NCBI GenBank assembly: GCA_013694695.1
Contig: JACDBX010000045.1
Span: 1 to 57,467, forward strand
Length of the DNA stretch: 57,467 nucleotides
Direction of reading: 5' to 3'
Origin: Gemmatimonadales bacterium
Lineage (GTDB): Bacteria > Gemmatimonadota > Gemmatimonadetes > Gemmatimonadales > GWC2-71-9
Positions 50,834 through 57,467 of this stretch are shown in pieces; positions within the stretch are counted from its first letter, which is position 1, and every line of letters begins with the position of its first letter. Under the pieces are notes generated by a model. That model ran no database searches and was not told the DNA's origin. It saw nothing but the letters and a program-made list of their open reading frames with translations. A program made the position numbers and the translations under genes.

Positions 50834-50975
50834 ACACCTTGTCGAGCACCGGTGCCGCAGTGAACGCGAACATCGACATGATCACAAGGCCGAGCATCGT
50901 GGTGACATATGTGAGCGCCCCGATCAGGACCGCCGCACCCACGCCCGCCATCACCATTCCGAAGTAGTAGAGCAT
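50817..50975 (-). CDS. small two-helix membrane protein
   Basis: 52-residue protein, probably two membrane helices (YYFGMVMAGVGAAVLIGALT and TMLGLVIMSMFAFTAAPVL) with a basic end (DKVFKEKA). ATG 50975 is chosen because a strong GGAGG box lies 5 bases before it; the frame would otherwise begin at TTG 51017. It overlaps the convergent gene by 17 bases at its 3' end. No known family. Confidence 0.6.
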   Translation of the reverse strand: MLYYFGMVMAGVGAAVLIGALTYVTTMLGLVIMSMFAFTAAPVLDKVFKEKA

Positions 50976-51103
50976 CGTCCCTCCGAGGGTCACGCCGGAC
51001 AACGCCAGCGTCCGCAAAATACCGAGTGCCCCAGCTTCCGGAAAGGTGACTGCGCGGGACCACCGACCTAGCCCCGGATGCGCTGCCCGGTCACCTTTGC
51101 CCG

Positions 51104-52393
51104 ATGCAGGTTCACATGCCGGTCACCGCCACCGCAGAGCTCGCCGATGCGGCCTTCCAGGCCCTGGTCACGGCCGGCCTCGTCCTCTTCGCGCTTGCCC
51201 TCTATCGCCGGATCCGCCAGCGATGGGTGGCGTGGTGGGCGATCGCCTGGGCGCTCTATCTGGTCCGGCTCGGCGCGATCATCACATTTCTCGCGACCGG
51301 GAATCTTGTGTGGCTGTTCTGGCACCAGGTGATCACCGGCTGGGTCGCCCTCGTGATCCTGTGGGCGGCAATGGTGTTCTCGCGCGACGCGCGGTGGAAA
51401 CCGTGGTACGCAGCGATTGCCATCTTCCCGCCCTGCTGGGCGTGGGTCGCCGTCAATGGCCTCGACCGGTTCCTGCTCGTCGCGCTTCCGATGGTGTTGT
51501 TCCTCTCCGGCGCCACCATCTGGACCGCGTGGGTATTCTGGCGTCATGCCCTCCGAACCGACTCGAATGGGGCGCGCTTCGTGGCCGCGGCGTTCCTGCT
51601 CTGGGGTCTGCATCACCTCAATTACCCGTTCCTGCGGGCACGCGGCGCCTGGCAGCCGTGGGGCTACTACCTCGACATCCTCTTCGAGCTGGCGGTCGGC
51701 ATCGGCTTCGCTCTGATGGTGCTCACCGACCTGGCGCGCGGACTGTCGAACCGCACCGACGAACTGGCACACCTCTCGATGCTTGCACTGCGCCAGCAGG
51801 AGGGGGAGCGCCGGCGGCTGTCGCGCGAGCTGCACGATGAGACGGCACAGACACTCTCAGCCGTCAAGCTGGAAGTCGGGATGTTGCGCGAGGGCGCGAG
51901 CGACCACGTACGCGATCGCCTCGACCACGTGCTGGGACTCGTGGACAGTGGGATCCGAGGGATTCGGAGGGTGATGAACGATCTTCGTCCCGCGCTCCTT
52001 GACGACTTGGGGCTGGGTGCCGCGATCCGGGCGTTGGCCACCGACGTCGAGTCCAGAAGCGCGCTCACCGTACACCTTCGGATGAACGATTCGATCCCGC
52101 GACTCCCCGCCGAGGTCGAGCTTGCCGTCTTCCGGGCCGCGCAGGAAGCCCTCGTCAACACCGTGCGCCACGCGGAAGCCACCGACATCGAGGTGACGCT
52201 GGTGGCGGACGCACGCGGCGTGCAGCTCGAGGTCCGCGACAACGGGCGCGGCATCACGGGGGCACGACCCGCGCCCGGTGCATCGGGCCAACTCGGGCTC
52301 GCCGGCATGCGCGAACGGATCACCGCCGTTGGCGGCACGGTGTCGGTCGAGGGGTCCCCCGGGACAACCATCCGCGTCGACGTGCCGCTGTGA
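51104..52393 (+). CDS. membrane sensor histidine kinase (NarX/LiaS type)
   Basis: 429-residue kinase: an N-terminal block of about six to seven membrane helices (for example AFQALVTAGLVLFALALY, VTGWVALVILWAAMVF-like and LDILFELAVGIGFALMVL) without a large external domain, then HisKA_3 with phospho-His in RRLSRELHDETAQTLSA, and HATPase with EALVNTVRHA, DNGRGI and LAGMRERI. The next gene is its response regulator, 11 bases away. The 7TM-like sensing part suggests a membrane or small-molecule signal. ATG 51104 is used; ATG 51116 is possible. Confidence 0.92.
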   Translation: MQVHMPVTATAELADAAFQALVTAGLVLFALALYRRIRQRWVAWWAIAWALYLVRLGAIITFLATGNLVWLFWHQVITGWVALVILWAAMVFSRDARWKPWYAAIAIFPPCWAWVAVNGLDRFLLVALPMVLFLSGATIWTAWVFWRHALRTDSNGARFVAAAFLLWGLHHLNYPFLRARGAWQPWGYYLDILFELAVGIGFALMVLTDLARGLSNRTDELAHLSMLALRQQEGERRRLSRELHDETAQTLSAVKLEVGMLREGASDHVRDRLDHVLGLVDSGIRGIRRVMNDLRPALLDDLGLGAAIRALATDVESRSALTVHLRMNDSIPRLPAEVELAVFRAAQEALVNTVRHAEATDIEVTLVADARGVQLEVRDNGRGITGARPAPGASGQLGLAGMRERITAVGGTVSVEGSPGTTIRVDVPL

Positions 52394-52403
52394 ACCGGTG
52401 ACG

Positions 52404-53075
52404 ATGCCCACCTTACCTTCAGCCATGGAAGAGAATGGGATTCGGGTGGTGGTGATCGATGATCACGCCGTCGTGAGGGAGGGCATCCGACGCGTGCTCG
52501 AGGGCGAGGCCGGAGTAGAGGTCGTGGCGGAGGGAAAGGACGGCGACGAGGCGATCGCCGCGGTGGAGCGAGACCGCCCCGACGTCCTGGTGCTGGATGT
52601 GGCGATGCCCGGAAAGTCGTGGCTCGAGGTGATTCGCGAGGTGCACCGGCAGGCGAGGCGGACCCGGGTGTTGGTCCTGTCGATGTACGACGACCCGGAG
52701 TATGTGGTGGAGAGCGTTAGGGCTGGTGCGCGCGGCTACCTGCTCAAGGACTCGGCCCCGGCAGAACTGCGCCGCGCGGTCCGGACCGTCCACCGCGGCG
52801 AGACCTACTTCCCGGCCGCCGTCACCGCCAGGCTCGCCGAAGCGGGGAAGCGACCGGACCCCGTCCAGCCGGCCACCGCGATCCTCTCCCCGCGCGAGCG
52901 CGAGGTGCTCATTGGCATCGCGCAGGGGCTCACGAACAAGCAGATCGCCGCCGGGCTCGGCATCTCGCACCGCACTGTCGAAACCCATCGCGAATCACTG
53001 ATGGAGAAACTCGACGTCCGCACCGTCGCAGGCCTCACCCGGCTCGCCCTCGAGGAGGGCCTCGTCACGAGCTGA
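52404..53075 (+). CDS. NarL/FixJ-type response regulator
   Basis: 223-residue regulator from ATG 52404 (ATG 52425 gives 216 residues and fits the family start too). The receiver domain has acidic IDDHA, phospho-Asp65 (VLVLDVAMPG) and Lys in GYLLKDS. The C-terminal LuxR-type HTH is LSPREREVLIGIAQGLTNKQ and ISHRTVETHRESLMEKL. It is the partner of the upstream kinase. Target genes are not evident; the convergent amidohydrolase is on the other strand. Confidence 0.94.
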   Translation: MPTLPSAMEENGIRVVVIDDHAVVREGIRRVLEGEAGVEVVAEGKDGDEAIAAVERDRPDVLVLDVAMPGKSWLEVIREVHRQARRTRVLVLSMYDDPEYVVESVRAGARGYLLKDSAPAELRRAVRTVHRGETYFPAAVTARLAEAGKRPDPVQPATAILSPREREVLIGIAQGLTNKQIAAGLGISHRTVETHRESLMEKLDVRTVAGLTRLALEEGLVTS

Positions 53076-53084
53076 CGCCGCCGC

Positions 53085-54746
53085 TCAGCGGTCGCGGTAC
53101 ACCACCTCGCCGTTGATGATTGTCATCACGTTGCGCGTCTCGAGAATCTGTCGCTCGGGGATCGTCATGATATTGCGATCAAGTATCGTAAAGTCGGCCA
53201 TCTTGCCTACCGCAATCGTGCCCCGCCGGCTTTCCTCGAACGCCGCGAACGCCGGATACCACGTGAACATCTTGAGTGCCTGCGCGCGAGTGACCTTCTC
53301 CTCGGGGTGCCACCCCGGCCCCGACCGCCCCTCAAGGTCCTTCCTCGCCACGGCGGCATAGAACTCGATCATCGGTTCGCCCCGCTCCACCGGCGCGTCG
53401 GACCCGCCCGCCACCGGCACGCCCAGCTTCAGCAGCGTTTGCCAGGCGTAGGCACCCTTGGTGCGCGCCAAGCCAATCCGGCTGGGCACGAAGTGCAGGT
53501 CGCCGATGGCGTGCGATGGTTGCATCGAGGCGATCAGCCCGAGCGAGCGGAATCGTGCGAGATCGCGCGGCTCGACGATCTGCGCGTGCTCGACCCGCCA
53601 GCGCGGCTCACGAACCTTTCGCTGCGCCGGCGGCACCGCCTTGAACGCTGCCGCATACATGTCGAGGACGATCCGGTTGGCGCGATCGCCGATCGCGTGG
53701 GTCTCGACCTGAATCCCCTGGCGGAGCGCACGTTCAAGCATGCCGCGCAGTGCCACGGTGTCGGTGGTGATCAACCCGCGGGTATGAGGATCGTCGGAGT
53801 AGGGCTCGACCAGCGCCGCCCCGCGCGAGCCCAGCGCGCCGTCCATCACGATCTTGATTCCCCGCACCGTGAAACGATCGTCGAACTCGGCTGGCCCCGG
53901 TCCCAGCCGGATCAGGCTGTCCGCGCCGGCACCGGGTCCGCTGATCGTCTTGTAGATCCTGATCTTGAGCCGGCCGTCTGCGTAGAGGCGTCGCATCCGC
54001 GCGACCTCGCTCCAGCTCCCGTGCGCGTCCTGCACCTGCGTCCATCCCAGCGAGAGTTCACGCTGCGAAGCGATCTCCAGCGCCCTGTCCTGGTCCGCCT
54101 CGGTCGGACCGGGGACCAACGTGCGGACAACGCCCTGCGCCCGGTCGATCAGCATGCCCGTCGGCTGGCCGTCGGCGTCGAGGTTGATCGCCCCACCCGG
54201 CGGCGACTCGGTGGCACCGGTGACACCGGCGAGCCGGAGCGCCGCGCTGTTGACAATCGATGCATGTCCGTCGGCCCGCGTGAGCATCACGGGGTTGTTC
54301 GGCGCGATGCGATCGAGATCGGCCCGCGTCGGGAAGATCGGCGGGCTCCAGAATGTCTCGATCCACCCCCGCCCCGTCACCCATGCACCGGGACGGGCCT
54401 GCTTGACCGCAGCCTCAACCCGCGCAAGGAAGGCATCCTTCGTGTTGGTGCCCTCGAGGTTCAACGTGAGTTCGCGCGCTCCGATGCCGCCGAAGTGCGC
54501 ATGTGCGTCGACGAATCCCGGGAAGACAAACCGCCCCGAAAGGTCCAGCACCTCGGTCTTTGGTCCCACCAGGCGCGCCGCACCGGCATCAGTCCCGACA
54601 TACACCACTTTTCCGTCGCGCACGGCGACGGCCTGCACCGGCCGGGTCGCCACGCCGGTGTACACCGTCGCGTGCCGGAGGACGAGATCGGCGGCCTGCG
54701 CAGGGAGGGCCACGGGCAATACGAGGAGCAGCGCGAGTGTGCGCAT
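53085..54746 (-). CDS. exported amidohydrolase (YtcJ/amidohydrolase-3 type)
   Basis: 553-residue metal-dependent hydrolase with a signal peptide (LALLLVLPVALPAQAA). The first metal site is in FPGFVDAHAHFGG (HxH); later metal ligands lie in VETHAIGDRANR and WRVEHAQIVEPRD, and ASMQPSHAIGDLHF and GGSDAPVERGEPM are family segments. It is like YtcJ-type imidase/amidase enzymes; the substrate is unknown. The ATG is at 54746. The upstream gap contains a 7-base tandem repeat. Confidence 0.9.
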   Translation of the reverse strand: MRTLALLLVLPVALPAQAADLVLRHATVYTGVATRPVQAVAVRDGKVVYVGTDAGAARLVGPKTEVLDLSGRFVFPGFVDAHAHFGGIGARELTLNLEGTNTKDAFLARVEAAVKQARPGAWVTGRGWIETFWSPPIFPTRADLDRIAPNNPVMLTRADGHASIVNSAALRLAGVTGATESPPGGAINLDADGQPTGMLIDRAQGVVRTLVPGPTEADQDRALEIASQRELSLGWTQVQDAHGSWSEVARMRRLYADGRLKIRIYKTISGPGAGADSLIRLGPGPAEFDDRFTVRGIKIVMDGALGSRGAALVEPYSDDPHTRGLITTDTVALRGMLERALRQGIQVETHAIGDRANRIVLDMYAAAFKAVPPAQRKVREPRWRVEHAQIVEPRDLARFRSLGLIASMQPSHAIGDLHFVPSRIGLARTKGAYAWQTLLKLGVPVAGGSDAPVERGEPMIEFYAAVARKDLEGRSGPGWHPEEKVTRAQALKMFTWYPAFAAFEESRRGTIAVGKMADFTILDRNIMTIPERQILETRNVMTIINGEVVYRDR

Positions 54747-54781
54747 GGGCGAGTCCGGAACGGGAGGGTTCAGAAGAGTGA

Positions 54782-54823
54782 CGATGACCGATGACCGATG
54801 ACCGATGACCGATGACGGATGAC
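54782..54823. repeat. tandem 7-base repeat (cgatgac)n
   Basis: Five exact copies of cgatgac (54782-54816) plus one with a single change (ggatgac, 54817-54823); a more degenerate copy follows to 54830. It lies 36 bases upstream of the amidohydrolase start and 17 bases past the GNAT stop, so it could expand or contract without touching a coding sequence. Confidence 0.85.
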
Positions 54824-54839
54824 GGAAGATACCGCATGC

Positions 54840-55397
54840 TCAACGCATGGCACGATCCGCGGCACGATCGATCACGTACCGAAAGCACGGACGGGGCACG
54901 TCACTGATGTTCGGATGTGGCAAGTCGGTGAAAGTCGAGACCTGTCGCATCCCGATCTTCTCGGCGACGCGTGCCGATGCGGTGTTCTCGGTGTCGAGTA
55001 CGGCAATCACGTGGGTGACCGATGGCACGGAAAAGGCCTCACGCAGGAGCGCGCCGGCGACCTCGGTGATGAGCCCGCGCCCCCAGCATGACCGCGCCAG
55101 CGAGTAGCCGATTTCCGCCTCCTCCCCGCGGAAACGAACCAGGCCGAGTCCGACGGGATCGTCCGATGGGGGAAGGGTGATCATCCAGGCATGCGCCGAC
55201 CCTTCCTCCCACTTCACGCCCAGTGATTCGAGATAACTGGCGGCCATCGCCACGGTCTCGTGACGGCGCCAGGGGAGGAACCGGGTGACGTCGGGGTCGG
55301 AGGTCCAGTTCGCGTGCACCTGCGCGGCGTCGGCGGCACGTGGTCGCCTGAGCCTTGTGCGGTCGGTGTCAATCACCTCCGGTATGCCACTCAGCAT
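54840..55397 (-). CDS. GNAT N-acetyltransferase (RimJ/RimL type)
   Basis: 185-residue acetyltransferase: opening RTRLRRPRAADAAQVHANW, acetyl-CoA-binding A motif around ARSCWGRGLITEVAGALL, then the B motif VLDTENTASARVAEKIGM. It resembles RimJ/RimL-like enzymes acting on proteins or small amines; the substrate is unknown. ATG 55397 is taken; the open frame continues to 55457, overlapping the upstream gene's end. It ends 17 bases before the 7-base repeats. Confidence 0.9.
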   Translation of the reverse strand: MLSGIPEVIDTDRTRLRRPRAADAAQVHANWTSDPDVTRFLPWRRHETVAMAASYLESLGVKWEEGSAHAWMITLPPSDDPVGLGLVRFRGEEAEIGYSLARSCWGRGLITEVAGALLREAFSVPSVTHVIAVLDTENTASARVAEKIGMRQVSTFTDLPHPNISDVPRPCFRYVIDRAADRAMR

Positions 55398-55416
55398 GAC
55401 GGCAGCGATGCCACCA

Positions 55417-56643
55417 TCATTGGCGCAGCAGCGTGCGCACCGAGTCGAGCGTCCCATCGTTGGGCGCCGGGTTGAGTCCCATGATGTGGGTCATCAGCGA
55501 GTAGACGTGAATGTTCTGAAACGGATCGACAACCACGCCCGACCGGAATGCCGGACCCGCCGCCACGAAGATCGCGCGCATCGAGGGGAGGGCATTGTCC
55601 CAGCCATGCCCACCGCCCTGCGCGCGCCACGATGCCACGCGACTGCGCGACGTGATCGACCAACCCTCGTCGGCCACCAGAATCAGCGGCGGTATCCGGG
55701 GGCTGTCGCGAAAGTGGAATCGCTCCGGCACATCGGCACGCCGGTACACAGACAGATGGGGCGAGGCGGCGCGCAGCTTCTGGTACACGTCGTCGTCCCG
55801 GCCGGGTGCCGGGATCAACATGCCCACCGGCGACCACTCGACCACGTTCACGTCACTCAGCGATATGAAGTCGTCGAGCGCGATAAGCTTTGTTGCCGGA
55901 CGCGGCGCCATGCCGTGATCGGACACGACGACAATGTTGGTCCGGTCGGTCAGCCCCCGCTCGCGGAGTCCGGTCACGAGGCGACCCACCATCCGGTCGA
56001 CATGCACGATGGCGGAATCGACGTCGGGCGAGTCCGGCCCCGAATCGTGTCCCGCGTGATCGACGTTGCTGTAGTAGAGCGTCGTGATCGCGGGAGCGGT
56101 GCCGGGTGGCTGCGACGCCCAATGCAGTACGCTGTCGACGCGCGCGGCGTCGGGAAACTTGTCATCGAATGGCAGCCATCGCGACGGCGCACGGCCCCCT
56201 GCGCCCGATTCCGATCCGGGCCAGAAGAATGCTGCCGCCCGCCGCCCCTGCTTCTCGGCGGTCGCCCAGATCGGCTCGCCACCCCACCAGCGCGGGTCAC
56301 GGTTGGCCATCGTATCCGACATCCGGAACACGCCGAGTGCGGAGTCCCGGATCGTGTTGGCGACCATCCCGTGGTGGGCCGGATGGAGGCCGGTCACGAT
56401 CGTGTAGTGGTTGGGGAAGGTCAGCGTCGGGAATGCCGGTGTCATCCAGCGGGCCCGGACGCCGCGATCAGCGATCGCTGCCAGGTTTGGCGACAGGCCC
56501 CGGTCGAGAAAATCGGCACGAAATCCATCGAGCGAGATCAAGATGACGCGCTGATCAGGCAACGGCGCCAGGGTGTCGGGCTTGATCGGCTGCGAACAGG
56601 CGGCCAACGCAAGTGCGAGCAGCAGCAACGGATGGCAACGCAT
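55417..56643 (-). CDS. nucleotide pyrophosphatase/phosphodiesterase-like lipoprotein
   Basis: 408-residue alkaline-phosphatase-superfamily enzyme (ENPP type) with a lipoprotein signal ([13 protein letters not shown]). Metal and nucleophile sites are visible: Asp39 ([12 protein letters not shown]), nucleophile Thr75 in [39 protein letters not shown] and the late [19 protein letters not shown]. It is probably periplasmic and cleaves phosphodiesters such as nucleotides or nucleotide sugars. ATG 56643 has no strong ribosome site. The GNAT gene follows 19 bases away. Confidence 0.92.
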   Translation of the reverse strand: MRCHPLLLLALALAACSQPIKPDTLAPLPDQRVILISLDGFRADFLDRGLSPNLAAIADRGVRARWMTPAFPTLTFPNHYTIVTGLHPAHHGMVANTIRDSALGVFRMSDTMANRDPRWWGGEPIWATAEKQGRRAAAFFWPGSESGAGGRAPSRWLPFDDKFPDAARVDSVLHWASQPPGTAPAITTLYYSNVDHAGHDSGPDSPDVDSAIVHVDRMVGRLVTGLRERGLTDRTNIVVVSDHGMAPRPATKLIALDDFISLSDVNVVEWSPVGMLIPAPGRDDDVYQKLRAASPHLSVYRRADVPERFHFRDSPRIPPLILVADEGWSITSRSRVASWRAQGGGHGWDNALPSMRAIFVAAGPAFRSGVVVDPFQNIHVYSLMTHIMGLNPAPNDGTLDSVRTLLRQ

Positions 56644-56803
56644 GCCGGAAGGTGGCAGGCCCAGGACCGGGTCGCCACCCCCCGCATCTTCGTGCGCGTC
56701 GATTCTGATAGACGCGGCCGTGGCGGATCGATCAGACCGGCACGGCGCCGGTCAATCCGACAGGGCGGTTAGCATTGGGGAACCACCATCTCGGAGTCCT
56801 GCC

Positions 56804-57467
56804 ATGTCGATCGATCCGTCCCACTACCGTGTCCCCGGCGGCAAGCCCATCGACCTTGATGACTGGGACACCCGGGCGGACGTGATCGAGGCTGACGGCG
56901 ACGGCTACAAGAAGCAGCTCCGGAGCCGTACCGACGAACTTCACTCCATGCAGGAATCGCTCTACGCCGACAACCGGCATGCCCTGCTGCTGATCTTCCA
57001 GGCGATGGATGCGGCGGGCAAGGACGGCGCGATCGAGCACGTCATGTCGGGCGTCAATCCGCAGGGCTGTCAGGTCTACTCGTTCAAGCGCCCGAGCGAG
57101 GAGGAGCTTGATCACGACTTCCTCTGGCGCACCACCCGGGCGCTGCCCGAGCGAGGCCGGATCGGGATCTTCAACCGGTCGTACTACGAGGAGGTGCTCG
57201 TGGTGCGCGTACACCCCGGGATCCTGCAGGGCCAGCGGTTGCCTGTCGACCTCGCCGCCGCCGACGACATCTGGGACGGGCGGTTCACCTCGATCCGCGA
57301 CTTCGAGGCGCACCTCGCCCGGAATGGCACGACCGTGGTCAAGTTCTTCCTGCACCTGTCGAAGGAGGAGCAGCGCAAGCGATTCCTCGCCCGTATTGAC
57401 GAACCGGAAAAGAACTGGAAGTTCGCGCTCGCCGATGTGGAGGAGCGGGCACACTGGGATGCCTACC
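56804..57467 (+). CDS. polyphosphate kinase 2 family protein (cut by right edge)
   Basis: First 221 codons of a PPK2 that transfers phosphate between polyphosphate and nucleotides; the rest is beyond the window. The Walker A-like motif is [16 protein letters not shown] (residues about 65-80), followed by [20 protein letters not shown], the lid/base region [16 protein letters not shown], and a C-terminal [19 protein letters not shown] (typical PPK2). ATG 56804 follows GGAG at 7 bases. Whether it uses AMP, ADP or GDP cannot be told. The 160 bases upstream, between this gene and the divergent phosphodiesterase, should hold both promoters; I see no clear hexamers. Confidence 0.92.
   Translation, partial: MSIDPSHYRVPGGKPIDLDDWDTRADVIEADGDGYKKQLRSRTDELHSMQESLYADNRHALLLIFQAMDAAGKDGAIEHVMSGVNPQGCQVYSFKRPSEEELDHDFLWRTTRALPERGRIGIFNRSYYEEVLVVRVHPGILQGQRLPVDLAAADDIWDGRFTSIRDFEAHLARNGTTVVKFFLHLSKEEQRKRFLARIDEPEKNWKFALADVEERAHWDAY

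Noticed and set aside
54782..54830. Possible CRISPR-like repeat
   Set aside because: The 7-base units are directly adjacent without spacers, so it is a simple tandem repeat.
56732..57454. 240-codon minus-strand frame opposite the PPK2 gene
   Set aside because: The plus strand has full PPK2 motifs; the minus frame is a shadow.

Overview
The window is about 57 kb of GC-rich (roughly two-thirds G+C), densely coded bacterial chromosome. It contains no rRNA, phage, transposase, integrase or CRISPR array. The gene content fits a Gram-negative-type (outer-membrane) bacterium: a TonB-dependent receptor with an N-terminal carboxypeptidase-regulatory-like domain, an Omp85-type barrel protein, many lipoproteins, and menaquinone synthesis by the futalosine route (MqnD-like). 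My best guess is a member of the Gemmatimonadota. That is an inference from gene content and style, not from a marker gene. A 4-base start/stop overlap (GTGA or ATGA) recurs at most operon junctions and helps fix many starts.

Layout. 25-13743 (all minus): fifteen tightly packed genes, read right to left: a small protein, an RNase H-like protein, a zinc-ribbon protein, thiolase, a membrane protein, 3-hydroxyacyl-CoA dehydrogenase, a lipoprotein, a squalene/phytoene-synthase-like protein, an FAD-linked oxidase, ThyX, an SDR, a Bfd-like [2Fe-2S] protein, a GAF histidine kinase, a small exported His/Cys protein, and the TonB receptor. 13820-19500: a histone-H1-like basic protein, a medium-chain dehydrogenase with a small mechanosensitive-channel-like protein, two beta-propeller-like exported proteins, a YciF-like ferritin-fold protein, and tRNA-Cys with a clear promoter and terminator. 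19501-28484: a CoA-binding protein, DUF1328, a copper/cytochrome-oxidase assembly run (CopC, Sco1, CtaG plus two extra genes), an AI-2E-type permease, an Omp85 protein, a zinc-ribbon membrane protein and MqnD. 28529-33845: three exported repeat proteins in one operon. 34018-42973: an HD-GYP response regulator, M48 peptidase with LemA, an orphan pseudopilin, a Fis-like regulator divergent from a YhaM-like nuclease, a low-GC intergenic island, two unknown proteins, a chemoreceptor, and a second basic-tailed protein. 43036-57467: an MFS transporter, signal peptidase I, a TolB-like lipoprotein, Bcp peroxiredoxin, two exported (putative) metallopeptidases, an RND/MFP fusion remnant, a NarX/NarL-type two-component pair, an amidohydrolase, GNAT, a nucleotide-pyrophosphatase-like lipoprotein, and PPK2 cut by the right edge.

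The most unusual items are: a chimeric remnant joining the N-terminus of an RND pump to the C-terminus of a membrane-fusion protein; a lipoprotein gene that appears to start at ATT; a squalene-synthase-like gene that appears to start at CTG within the operon's usual overlap; an RNase H homologue lacking the catalytic Glu; a coupled Bfd/kinase/His-Cys protein/TonB-receptor module; an exported HEWQH protein of no family I recognise; an orphan pseudopilin with Asp at position +5; and a low-GC island with a 14-bp perfect hairpin.
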